Source: Cedecea sp000277545
GTDB lineage: Bacteria > Pseudomonadota > Gammaproteobacteria > Enterobacterales > Enterobacteriaceae
Assembly (NCBI GenBank): GCA_050847315.1
Contig: CP193791.1
DNA length: 64,000 nucleotides
Reading direction: 5' to 3' (one strand)
The notes under the pieces are model-generated. The model was not told the DNA's origin. It searched no databases and saw only the letters and a program-made list of their open reading frames with translations. This document shows, piece after piece, positions 16,292-24,307 of the stretch. The translations under genes and the position numbers were made by a program. Each line of letters starts with the position of its first letter. The stretch's first letter is position 1.

Positions 16292-17213
16292 TTTTGGGCG
16301 AACTGGCGGCCAGTTTTGCCGGGCAGAGGTTTTTAAGCCGTTCAATCAGCCAGCGTCCGGCCGGGCCGGGCGGGGAGGCAATCGGGTAGACGCCAAACAT
16401 CGGCAGTGCGAGCCCTGCCGGCGGAACATCCTCAATGTTCAGCCGCACCAGCCGCCCCTCGCGAATATCTCGTTCGACAACGTGTGACGGCATGCTGCCC
16501 CAGCCGAGGCCATCGAGCAAAAAGGCGTGTTTGGCCAGCAGATCGCCCAGCCGCCAGGTGGAAGGTGACATCACGCCAAACTCTTTCCCTTTGGAAAGCT
16601 CCGAGCGGTCGGTCAGCACCAGCTGAACGTGTTTGGTCAGTTCGGACTTTGGAATGATGCCTTCGAACTGTGCCAGCGGGTGATCGGGCGCGGCTACCAT
16701 CACCAGCGAAACGCCGGTCAGACGCTCCCCGGTCAGCGAGGCCGGCATATCCGGCAGTGAGCCCAGAATACCAATCCCCGCGCTGCCGTTAAGCACCGGT
16801 TTGTAGCCCCCACCCAGCGCCTCTACAAACAGACGCAGCGGCGTGCCGGGAAACTGTTCGCGGAAGGCTTTGGCCGCCGAAGTCATCGCCTCCAGCGGGA
16901 AGAAAACGTCCACCACCACCGAAAGTTCCGATTCCAGCCCCGACGACATACCGCGCGCTCTCGCCTTCATAAAATCGACGCCAGAAACAATGCAGCGGGC
17001 ATCGATCAGCAGCACTTCACCTTCTGGCGTTAGCTTTGGATAGCGGCCGGAACGGTCGAACAGCTGCACGCCGATCTGGGCTTCCAGCCCCTTAATCAAA
17101 TCGCTGATCACCGACTGGGCGCGGTACATCTTGCGAGCAGCCGCAGAGAAGCTGCCTTCGTCGACGGCGGCAATAAACGTGCGAAGTTGGTCCAGCGAAA
17201 TACCGTCCAGCAT
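16278..17213 (-). CDS. LysR-family transcriptional regulator
   Basis: 311 residues: winged HTH LDQLRTFIAAVDEGSFSAAARKMYRAQSVISDLIKGLE, then a LysR effector domain. It is divergent from the azoreductase gene, its probable target, with about 255 bp between. Sequence resembles regulators of quinone/azo compound oxidoreductases by context only; the inducer is unknown. Confidence 0.88.
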   Translation of the reverse strand: MLDGISLDQLRTFIAAVDEGSFSAAARKMYRAQSVISDLIKGLEAQIGVQLFDRSGRYPKLTPEGEVLLIDARCIVSGVDFMKARARGMSSGLESELSVVVDVFFPLEAMTSAAKAFREQFPGTPLRLFVEALGGGYKPVLNGSAGIGILGSLPDMPASLTGERLTGVSLVMVAAPDHPLAQFEGIIPKSELTKHVQLVLTDRSELSKGKEFGVMSPSTWRLGDLLAKHAFLLDGLGWGSMPSHVVERDIREGRLVRLNIEDVPPAGLALPMFGVYPIASPPGPAGRWLIERLKNLCPAKLAASSPKTSGE

Positions 17214-17468
17214 TGTGGTTCCTGCCTGGCTGTCAAGGGATGAAGCGCAATATAGCCCTTCGGCATGGGTTTGTCATTGGCGATGATGTATCGGACATGG
17301 CGATGGATTGCATCGAAATATAACGGCTATTCGGGTGGGAAAGGCGGTGGCATAGTGGCTGCCATGTCCAGAGAATCTTAAAGATTGAGCACACCTATGT
17401 TAACGGCTCTAAAAAAACTCTTAACGCGCTTATCCCCTAAATCAGACTCCATTTCAGAGGCTAAAACG

Positions 17469-18080
17469 ATGTCGACTATCCTGCATATTGATACCAGTGT
17501 TCTGGGCGGTTATTCCGTCAGCCGCCAGCTGTCCGCGGAGATTGTTGCCCGCCAGAAAACGCTGCTCCCCGGTGCCACCGTGATTTACCGCGACCTGGTG
17601 CAGTCCCCGGCTCAGCACCTGTCCGACAAGCACATTGCCGCTTTCCAGGGCGCGGAAGTGACCGACGCTGAGCTGGGCGCAGACCTCGCGGCCGGTGGGG
17701 CGTTTATTGACGACCTGTTCGCCGCAGACGTGATTGTCATTGGCGTGCCGATGTACAACTTTTCTATTCCATCCCAGCTTAAGGCGTGGATCGACCGAGT
17801 TTGTGTGGCTGGACGCACCTTCCAGTACGGCGCCAACGGCCCGGAAGGCCTGCTGCCAAAAGGCAAAAAAGTGTTTATCGCTTCTTCGCGCGGCGGCCAG
17901 TACACCGGCGACAGCCCGGCGGCATTCCTGGAGCATCAGGAATCCTATTTGAAAGCCGTACTGGGCTTCATTGGCCTGACCGATGTGACCATTATTCGCG
18001 CAGAAAACCTGAGCCGTGGCGACGAAGCGAAAAGTGTCGCACTCGCCGATGCGAAAAACCAGATTGCGTCACTGGCCTGA
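17469..18080 (+). CDS. FMN-dependent NADH-azoreductase, AzoR paralogue
   Basis: 203-residue flavodoxin-fold enzyme. Phosphate-loop SVLGGYSVSRQLS, the FMN-contacting PMYNFSIPSQLKAWIDRV and the SRGGQY loop are all AzoR hallmarks. It reduces quinones and azo compounds with NAD(P)H. I start at ATG 17469 (MSTILHIDTS), which matches AzoR; the open frame back to 17385 codes a polar tail foreign to the family. Divergent LysR gene is the likely regulator. Confidence 0.9.
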   Translation: MSTILHIDTSVLGGYSVSRQLSAEIVARQKTLLPGATVIYRDLVQSPAQHLSDKHIAAFQGAEVTDAELGADLAAGGAFIDDLFAADVIVIGVPMYNFSIPSQLKAWIDRVCVAGRTFQYGANGPEGLLPKGKKVFIASSRGGQYTGDSPAAFLEHQESYLKAVLGFIGLTDVTIIRAENLSRGDEAKSVALADAKNQIASLA

Positions 18081-18096
18081 TTACGGATAACGGATA

Positions 18097-18133
18097 ACGA
18101 GCCCTGGCTATTACTGCAAAGGCTCGTTTATTT
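18097..18133 (+). terminator. Terminator of the azoreductase gene
   Basis: Stem ACGAGCC / GGCTCGT enclosing a 17-nt loop, followed by TTATTT, 16 bp past the stop codon. The convergent lpxO gene ends just beyond. Confidence 0.7.
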
Positions 18134-18145
18134 CGCGGAGGTGAA

Positions 18146-19048
18146 CTAAAACGCCCGCCAGATAAGCACGGCAATCCCGCCAAACAGGATCCATTTCACG
18201 ATATAATACACCGTTTTATTCCAGCTTTTTAACTTCTTGCCGACGATACGAATCTGATAGATGTAGCGGAAAGCGCGGTTGATCCCACCGATTCGGTCGT
18301 TTTCATCGTTAGGTGCCGACGCGGCGCTCATCAGGTTGCGCCCCAGCCAGTGGTTAACCGCCTGAGCCCAGCGGTAGCGCATCGGTCTTTCCACGTCGCA
18401 GAACAGAATCAGGCGATTTTCGCCGCTGGTGTTTTCCGCGTAGTGAATATAGGTTTCATCGAACAGCACGCCTTCACCGTCCCGCCAGCTATAGCGCTTC
18501 CCGTCCACTTCAATAAAGCAGCGATCGTCATTCGGGGTCGCAAGTCCAAGGTGAAAACGCAGCGAACCGGCGTACGGATCCCGATGCCTCGGCAGGCGGC
18601 TGCCGTCGGGCAGGGTGGCGAACATCGCAGCTTTGATGGAAGGAATGGTGCGCAGCAGTTCGGTGGTTTTCGGGCACAGTATGCTGGCCGACGGGTGGGC
18701 GTTTTCATACCATTTCAGGTAAAAGCGCTTCCAGCCTGTTTTAAAGAAGGAGTTGAAACCGGCGTCGTTAAATTTATCCGCGGCTTTTATCTGCTCCATT
18801 TGTTGCAGATGCATACCTTCGTCGCGAATCACTTCCCAGTTTTCCCGCAGCGTTGTCAGCTCGGGAAAGGTTTCCGGTGTTAAATAGGGCGTATTCGGCA
18901 CCCTGGAGAAAAGATACATAAAACCGTTAAGCGGGGCGGTAAACGTGGAATGGTCCGACAGCTGCCGCCAGAAACGAAAGCGAATCTTGCCGCGATAATG
19001 CACATAGACCACTGAAATAATAATGATGAGTAAAATAATATATTTCAT
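18146..19048 (-). CDS. lpxO: Lipid A hydroxylase LpxO (Fe2+/2-oxoglutarate dioxygenase)
   Basis: 300 residues, aspartyl/asparaginyl beta-hydroxylase family. One N-terminal membrane helix (MKYIILLIIIISVVYV) and a C-terminal hydrophobic helix anchor it to the inner membrane. The iron site is H and D in LPRHRDPYAG and the distal H in YIHYAEN, with the 2-oxoglutarate Arg in NRLILFCDVERP. It adds a 2-hydroxyl to the 3'-secondary myristoyl chain of lipid A in Salmonella-type bacteria (family knowledge). ATG at 19048 is preferred to an extension upstream that lacks membrane character. Confidence 0.92.
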   Translation of the reverse strand: MKYIILLIIIISVVYVHYRGKIRFRFWRQLSDHSTFTAPLNGFMYLFSRVPNTPYLTPETFPELTTLRENWEVIRDEGMHLQQMEQIKAADKFNDAGFNSFFKTGWKRFYLKWYENAHPSASILCPKTTELLRTIPSIKAAMFATLPDGSRLPRHRDPYAGSLRFHLGLATPNDDRCFIEVDGKRYSWRDGEGVLFDETYIHYAENTSGENRLILFCDVERPMRYRWAQAVNHWLGRNLMSAASAPNDENDRIGGINRAFRYIYQIRIVGKKLKSWNKTVYYIVKWILFGGIAVLIWRAF

Positions 19049-19113
19049 GTTGTTATCTGACCACTGTGTTTTTTTGCTCATTCCCTGCCGGGCCAAAGCC
19101 CCGACTGCCCAAA

Positions 19114-19135
19114 ATGCGCCTTTGAAAAGGCGCTG
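19114..19135 (-). terminator. Possible terminator of the YadA-like gene
   Basis: Near-perfect hairpin GCGCCTTT-GAA-AAGGCGC between the YadA-like stop and lpxO. On the minus strand it is followed only by ATTTT, so the call is tentative. Confidence 0.4.
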
Positions 19136-19185
19136 AAATAGAGCTTAGCAGTGGTTTTAACGAAGTAAATGTTGCCTGGGAAAAC

Positions 19186-20121
19186 TTACCAGCCTACAGA
19201 TAACCCCGCGCCGTAACCCATATTGTTTTCTGTATCATCACTGACGGTGGCTTTCACAACAACAGCATTTCCGATACGTGTAGAGGCGCCCACGGCTAAA
19301 GCATTTTCACCTTCATAGCCGCCAATCCCTGCCCCTATAGCCACGGTTTGATTATTCATCACCTGCGGTATATTGCTCATTGCCATCGCGCCAGAGATAC
19401 CCGCGTTGGCCTCTTTTTGATTATTGTTAACTTCGTCTTTTAATGCAGAAAATGCATTATTTAATTTGGCTATCGATAGGCTGTTGGCCTGAATCAGGCG
19501 GGTATTATTTTCTGCATGTTCCGTATTTAAAGAAATATTGTTAGCGTTAGTGGATACGCGTGCCTGCGTTGCCGTATCAAGTTTCGTTTCGGCGGTTATC
19601 AGGCCATTTTTGCCATTTTTGCCATTTGTTCCGTTTTTACCATCTACACTGTTTTTAACCTGAGACTGGACATATTCGATCATCGCTTTGTCTTTGGCTG
19701 CCTGGTGGTCGGCATCTGTCAGCGGGCTGTCCAGGTGTGAACTTTTATCGGCTGTGGACGGTACAACCGGATCCATAATTATCGCCGTTGAAGGGGTAAG
19801 CGTGCTGGCGACGATTGAGTGGGGAGCATCGAGATGCGGCGGAACGGGCTCTGAATGATTCCCGTCCATATGCGGGGTCGTCACCGTCCCACTCACAAAA
19901 TCGCTGGTATAGTTTGTCTGATGGGCGCGATCGTAATCCCGTACAGCCTGCTGCTGCGACGCATCCATACTTTCAAAACTGGCCTTTGCTTCCTGCCAGG
20001 TAATAGATTTATTCACCATATTATTATAGAAGTCGCTTACCACATCAGCCCTGGCTGAAGTCGAAAGGACCAAAATACCAAACACCAAAGCCATTGATTG
20101 ACCAAAGTTAAAGGATTTCAT
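19186..20121 (-). CDS. Short YadA-type trimeric autotransporter-like protein
   Basis: About 311 residues. Signal peptide MKSFNFGQSMALVFGILVLSTSARA, then a unique polar domain (DVVSDFYNNMVNKSITWQEAK...), a Pro/His-rich stretch (HMDGNHSEPVPPHLDAPHS), a collagen-like (GxNG)n run at DGKNGTNGKNGKNG, a coiled-coil Asn/Ala-rich stalk, and a C-terminal YadA anchor (QTVAIGAGIGGYEGENALAVGAST ending in aromatic LSVGW). The anchor forms a trimeric beta-barrel in the outer membrane. No head-repeat domains are visible, so this is a miniature member; adhesive function is inference. Start ATG at 20121 has GGTGAGAG upstream. Confidence 0.85.
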   Translation of the reverse strand: MKSFNFGQSMALVFGILVLSTSARADVVSDFYNNMVNKSITWQEAKASFESMDASQQQAVRDYDRAHQTNYTSDFVSGTVTTPHMDGNHSEPVPPHLDAPHSIVASTLTPSTAIIMDPVVPSTADKSSHLDSPLTDADHQAAKDKAMIEYVQSQVKNSVDGKNGTNGKNGKNGLITAETKLDTATQARVSTNANNISLNTEHAENNTRLIQANSLSIAKLNNAFSALKDEVNNNQKEANAGISGAMAMSNIPQVMNNQTVAIGAGIGGYEGENALAVGASTRIGNAVVVKATVSDDTENNMGYGAGLSVGW

Positions 20122-20408
20122 ATTTCTCTCACCATAAATAAATTGAACGTTCCAATGCATTATTGAGTGCACTAATAACGGTGATGAACTATTCCGAAAT
20201 GTGACAATACAATCCTTGATCTAAATCATAAGAAAATTCTTGGTGGAGAGTGTTTAAAAGCGATAAAACAGGCCGTTCACATTCATTATTTGCGCTGGTG
20301 CCAGGCTGCTCACACCGCTGTTACAATCGGGGTGAAAAGGGGTAAGGCGCTTACGTTTGAAAGTGCAGTTACTCGCGGGCCGCTTGATGGCAGAAGGGCG
20401 TGGAGCGG

Positions 20409-20798
20409 CTAAAAGTCATAGCTTGTGCTGCCATCGCGTTCACGCCAGATCTGCATGATAATATTTTTATCAATACAGTTTTTAGGTGGCTTTACATCCT
20501 TAAAGCATAATCGATCTTCTTTTCCTTCTTCCTGATAACCATCACCGAAAGCAAACACAGAAATAAGAAATGGGCCAGCCTTACCAGAAGGGATATGATA
20601 TTGCTCTCTAATCTGGTTCTGATTGCGTTCCCACCAATGAATTTTTGCCGACTCAGTGAACGGCAGTCTATCAACGAGGATTACGGCAGTACTTCCATTG
20701 TAATGAGCGCCCTTAATCATCGCATTTCTATTACCTAAGACGTAATAACCACCATAACCCAATAAGGTTACCAGGATCAGAATTGTAAATATACGCAT
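20409..20798 (-). CDS. DUF943-family small membrane-anchored protein
   Basis: 129 residues: one N-terminal membrane segment (FTILILVTLLGYGGYYVLG) and a soluble domain with the family-like pattern VDRLPFTESAKIHWWERN, FAFGDGYQEEGKEDRLCF and NCID. I recognise this as the enterobacterial DUF943 family, whose function is unknown. Its ATG overlaps the stop of the preceding gene (TGATG), so the two are translationally coupled. AT-rich relative to the genome. Confidence 0.8.
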   Translation of the reverse strand: MRIFTILILVTLLGYGGYYVLGNRNAMIKGAHYNGSTAVILVDRLPFTESAKIHWWERNQNQIREQYHIPSGKAGPFLISVFAFGDGYQEEGKEDRLCFKDVKPPKNCIDKNIIMQIWRERDGSTSYDF

Positions 20799-21643
20799 CA
20801 GCGTTTTCCTTCTATGTCGATCACTGCTTCCATATTTGTTAAAAATGGTTTAAAGCCAAATCGACTAAATCGCTGTAATACAAACCATATTTTAAAAAAC
20901 TGGAATTGGTTGAATTTTTTCTTTCTTATGTCATCAACATCTAGCCCAAAATGGTCTTGCCCTGTAAATTTAACTCTTGATTTCCAACCGGAATCGTTCA
21001 CATCAAAACTTATTATATCTATTTTTGTTGCGTAAACATCATGAACGGTGATCCCCATTCCGTTGATCTTATCATGTATAGGTGAGTTGAACTTAGGAAG
21101 AATAGATATTTCAATTGCAGCTTCAAGGTCTTTCAACCTATCTTGAGGGAATCCTTTATTTTGATAATCAACAAGTAACCCAATAGATTTTCGCATGTAA
21201 GTTACTGTGTTTTTTGTAGAATAATTAGAGTGCAATTTATGGCTATATGCAGCATTTAAGTGCTCATCATTAAACGGCGTTCCAGATGAACGGTAAAAAT
21301 GCCTTAGCATTTGATTAATCAAATATTTGTACGGACCTATACAAGAATACGGAAGAGATGTTTTTAGCATTTCTTCAAAAAGTAGTTTTGCACATTCTTG
21401 AATGCTTACAGTCCCGGAGTTATGCTTTCCACCGTATACGCCTGCAAATCTTGATTGGGGGTTATCGAACGCGGTAAGCCTGGTTAATGTGTAGGGGTCT
21501 ACGACATTTGATACGTTTGTTAACCCAAACTCTCTTTTTAATCTGCCTTCTGACATATCGCCGTAACGCATATCATTAGCACTATAATCATTAAAAGGTT
21601 TAAGTGTAGTAAATACAGTTTTTGGAAATACAACATTAGCCAT
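20798..21643 (-). CDS. DUF3289-family (YPO3983-like) protein
   Basis: 281 residues, no signal peptide or membrane helix. The C-terminal half carries the recognisable block KFTGQDHFGLDVDDI and FFKIWFVLQRFSRFGFKPF with a His/Asp pair; the N-terminal part (SANDMRYGDMSEGRLKREFGL) is also typical of DUF3289 as I recall it. Function is unknown. Paired with a DUF943 gene, it may be a toxin with its membrane-anchored partner as immunity protein; that is inference from the organisation only. Start ATG 21643 follows AAAGGA and a good promoter. Markedly AT-rich, suggesting transfer. Confidence 0.75.
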   Translation of the reverse strand: MANVVFPKTVFTTLKPFNDYSANDMRYGDMSEGRLKREFGLTNVSNVVDPYTLTRLTAFDNPQSRFAGVYGGKHNSGTVSIQECAKLLFEEMLKTSLPYSCIGPYKYLINQMLRHFYRSSGTPFNDEHLNAAYSHKLHSNYSTKNTVTYMRKSIGLLVDYQNKGFPQDRLKDLEAAIEISILPKFNSPIHDKINGMGITVHDVYATKIDIISFDVNDSGWKSRVKFTGQDHFGLDVDDIRKKKFNQFQFFKIWFVLQRFSRFGFKPFLTNMEAVIDIEGKR

Positions 21644-21681
21644 GTGGGGTGTTCCTTTCCCTTAAAAATATTAATAAAGAT

Positions 21682-21709
21682 ATAATAGCACTGGCGAAAA
21701 TCTGTGCAA
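21682..21709 (-). promoter_or_regulatory. Sigma70-like promoter of the DUF3289-DUF943 operon
   Basis: On the minus strand TTGCAC, a 16-bp spacer and TATTAT lie about 40 bp before the DUF3289 start codon. Confidence 0.6.
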
Positions 21710-21782
21710 TTATTTAGATGGTGAATGAATTTGTGCGGTTTATTGATTTTGAAAATGAAAAAGCACGATATAGCAGAGGGTT

Positions 21783-22092
21783 AAACAGTCGCCTCAGGAC
21801 TGTTTCAGTAACGCAGCCAGCACGCCGACGATGCGGGCTTCAGGATCCTGCTCGCGTTTTGGCTGCGTTGCCGATCTGCGCATTGGCACGGCCCAGAGCT
21901 GGAGGTACTTTTTCCATCTTGGTGCTGACGATATTAATTTTCTTGAACCTAATATCGACGATCGGACACTGCCCGGTTTGCCCGTCATTTCGGGTAATCT
22001 CGACAAGGTTCATTATGGGTTCAGCGATGAATTCGGAGTGCATGTTATATTCCAGTTGATTGATAATGAAATTTTAAAAATTATTGATCAAT
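21783..22092. other. Gene-remnant region next to the DUF3289 operon
   Basis: No convincing intact gene. A minus-strand segment ends in EQDPEARIVGVLAALLKQS with its stop inside a perfect 8-bp hairpin (AAACAGTC / GACTGTTT, 21783-21805), but its frame shifts upstream (compare STKMEKVPPALGRANAQIGNA in another minus frame), as if a gene had decayed. A plus-strand open frame (21831-22094) ends in AT-rich sequence just before the tandem repeat. I do not recognise either product. Confidence 0.35.
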
Positions 22093-22183
22093 AATAGAAA
22101 TCAATAATAGAAATCAATAATAGAAATCAATAATAGAAATCAATAATAGAAATCAATAATAGAAATCAATAATAGAAATCAAT
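22093..22183. repeat. Tandem repeat, seven copies of a 13-bp unit
   Basis: The unit AATAGAAATCAAT repeats exactly at starts 22093, 22106, 22119, 22132, 22145, 22158 and 22171, the last being incomplete at its end. The unit length is not a multiple of three and no gene spans it. The identical copies point to recent slippage expansion. Confidence 0.95.
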
Positions 22184-22506
22184 AACTAAATAATTATCTA
22201 TAAAAACGGTCAATGCATATAATTGATTTGATAATTTATTTTTAAGATTATTCTTGTAATTTCTGAGGCTAAACGGTTTTCTTCTTCACATTCAGATCTA
22301 TGGATTTAAAAACAACAACGAAAACGACAACTGAACGAGGCTGGAGCAATCCGGTTTTTTTGTCGTTTGGCTGTGGGATACAGCGAGAGTCGCGATACCG
22401 CGCACATGCCGTTTTTGAGGGGGTTGCGGCTTTGGCTTTCCGCTGGCATGATCCAGAACAGGGATTAACGGGACGTTAATCGCAAGCTTTTGATTTTGAT
22501 TTAAAT

Positions 22507-22584
22507 GACTCGGGGTGCCCTTCTTTGTGAAGGCTGAGAAATACCCGTACCACCTGATCTGGATAATGCCAGCGTAGGGAAGTC
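22507..22584 (+). ncRNA. TPP riboswitch (THI element) of thiMD
   Basis: The leader carries the conserved THI-box pieces: GGGGTGCCC, CTGAGA in the pyrimidine-sensing helix, and CCTGATCTGGATAATGCC followed by AGCGTAGGGAAGT. It binds thiamine pyrophosphate and lowers expression of the thiamine salvage genes downstream. Confidence 0.95.
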
Positions 22585-22590
22585 AGATGC

Positions 22591-22622
22591 CTGTCCGGCG
22601 TCCCTTCTTTCACGCCGGACAG
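22591..22622 (+). promoter_or_regulatory. Expression platform hairpin of the thiM riboswitch
   Basis: A perfect 10-bp stem CTGTCCGGCG / CGCCGGACAG, 12-nt loop, directly abuts the thiM ribosome site AGGAG (22621-22625), whose first bases lie in the stem. No T-run follows, so it would act on translation initiation rather than by termination. Confidence 0.7.
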
Positions 22623-22635
22623 GAGCCTTACCGTT

Positions 22636-23424
22636 ATGCAACCTGACCTGCTACCCGGCGCAACCGCCGCCTCTGTTTTACACCACCTCCGTCAGTATTC
22701 GCCGCTGGTTCACTGCATGACCAATGACGTAGTGCAAACCTTTACCGCTAACGTGCTGCTGGCGCTTGGGGCTGCCCCGGCGATGGTGATTGAAGCCGAA
22801 GAAGCGGCACAATTTAGCGGGCTTGCCAGCGCGCTGCTGATCAACATCGGCACCCTGACTTCAGAACGCGCGACGGCGATGCTGGCTGCTATTCACGCCG
22901 CCAATAGCGCCGAAACGCCGTGGGCACTAGACCCGGTCGCCGTGGGTGGTTTGGCTTTCCGCACGCGCTTCGCTCGCGAAATTATTCAACTGAAACCAGC
23001 CGCCATTCGCGGTAATGCGTCTGAAATCATGGCGTTGGCAGGGGAGCAGGCCGGAGGCCGTGGCGTAGACAGCACCGATGATGCACTTTCGGCGATCCCG
23101 GCGGCGCAAAAACTGGCGCGCGAAACCGGTGCAGTGGTTGCCGTAACCGGAGAAACTGATTACGTCACCGATGGCGAACGAACGTTTGCCGTGACCGGCG
23201 GGGGAGAACTCATGACGCGTGTGGTCGGCACCGGCTGCGCGCTTTCCGCCGTGGTTGCTGCGTGCTGTGCTTTACCGGGAGACAGGCTGGACAACGTCGC
23301 CAGCGCCTGCCGCTTTATGTCGCTTGCCGGCGAGCAGGCCATCGCCGCCAGCCGTGGGCCGGGCAGTTTTACCCCAGCCTTCCTCGACGCCCTTTATCTG
23401 CTTAACGCGGAGGGGCTGGCATGA
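22636..23424 (+). CDS. thiM: Hydroxyethylthiazole kinase
   Basis: 262 residues of the ribokinase-like thiazole kinase family; salvages 5-(hydroxyethyl)-4-methylthiazole for thiamine synthesis. Visible: VHCMTNDVVQTFTANVLLALG at the thiazole-binding start and the anion-hole VVGTGCALSAVVAACC with the family Cys. It overlaps thiD by 4 bp and lies under the TPP riboswitch. Confidence 0.97.
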   Translation: MQPDLLPGATAASVLHHLRQYSPLVHCMTNDVVQTFTANVLLALGAAPAMVIEAEEAAQFSGLASALLINIGTLTSERATAMLAAIHAANSAETPWALDPVAVGGLAFRTRFAREIIQLKPAAIRGNASEIMALAGEQAGGRGVDSTDDALSAIPAAQKLARETGAVVAVTGETDYVTDGERTFAVTGGGELMTRVVGTGCALSAVVAACCALPGDRLDNVASACRFMSLAGEQAIAASRGPGSFTPAFLDALYLLNAEGLA

Positions 23425-24221
23425 AACGCATCAACGCATTAACTATTGCCGGAACCGATCCAAGCGGTGGCGCGGGGATCCAGGCCGATCTGAAAACTTT
23501 CTCCGCGCTCGGCGCTTACGGCACAAGCGTGATCACTGCGCTGGTGGCGCAGAATACCCGTGGCGTGCAGTCCGTTTATCGTATTGAGCCTGAGTTTGTG
23601 GCGGCGCAGCTGGATTCGGTATTGAGCGATGTGCGCATCGACACCACAAAAATTGGCATGCTGGCAGAGGCCGATATCGTTGAAGCCGTCGCAGAGCGAC
23701 TGGCGTTCTATAAGGTACCAAACGTGGTGCTGGACACGGTGATGCTGGCGAAAAGCGGCGATCCGCTGCTGGCCCCGTCGGCGGTGGAAAGCTTACGTCG
23801 GAAGCTATTGCCGCATGTCGCGCTGATCACGCCCAATCTCCCTGAAGCGGCAGCGCTGCTGGATGCGCCCCACGCGCGCAGTGAAAAAGAGATGCGCGAA
23901 CAGGGTGAAGCGCTGCTGGCAATGGGCTGCGAGGCTGTGCTGATGAAAGGCGGGCACCTCGACGACGCAGAAAGCCCGGACTGGCTATTTACTCGCCACG
24001 ATGTCCAGCGCTTTACCGCGCCGCGCGTGCAAACAAAAAACACCCACGGCACCGGCTGCACTTTATCTGCCGCGCTGGCTGCGCTCCGCCCCCGCCATGA
24101 CGACTGGGCGCAAACCGTGGCTGCCGCAAAAATCTGGTTGTCGAAGGCGCTGGCTCAGGCGGATTCGCTGGAGGTCGGGCACGGTATCGGCCCGGTACAT
24201 CATTTTCACGAATGGTGGTAA
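23421..24221 (+). CDS. thiD: Hydroxymethylpyrimidine/phosphomethylpyrimidine kinase
   Basis: 266 residues, ribokinase fold. The HMP-binding TIAGTDPSGGAGIQADLKTFSALG near the N-terminus and the C-terminal anion hole KNTHGTGCTLSAALAA are intact. Catalyses two successive phosphorylations of HMP for thiamine assembly; translated from an ATGA overlap with thiM. Confidence 0.97.
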   Translation: MKRINALTIAGTDPSGGAGIQADLKTFSALGAYGTSVITALVAQNTRGVQSVYRIEPEFVAAQLDSVLSDVRIDTTKIGMLAEADIVEAVAERLAFYKVPNVVLDTVMLAKSGDPLLAPSAVESLRRKLLPHVALITPNLPEAAALLDAPHARSEKEMREQGEALLAMGCEAVLMKGGHLDDAESPDWLFTRHDVQRFTAPRVQTKNTHGTGCTLSAALAALRPRHDDWAQTVAAAKIWLSKALAQADSLEVGHGIGPVHHFHEWW

Positions 24222-24307
24222 CTGTCGGTTAAGAGAGAAGTTTTTAGCCAGCGTAATACCAGTGGTACTATACTGGCTTCATCTTCCCTGCCGGACAATT
24301 GCGTACC

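Noticed and set aside
20122..20408. Spacer between the YadA-like gene and the DUF943 gene
   Set aside because: Contains the YadA-like promoter region but no conserved RNA or convincing small gene.
22093..22183. Tandem repeat considered as a CRISPR array
   Set aside because: Units of 13 bp abut directly with no unique spacers, and no cas genes are present.
19186..22500. Possible integrative element or prophage
   Set aside because: No integrase, transposase, tRNA end or flanking direct repeat could be seen; only atypical base composition supports transfer.
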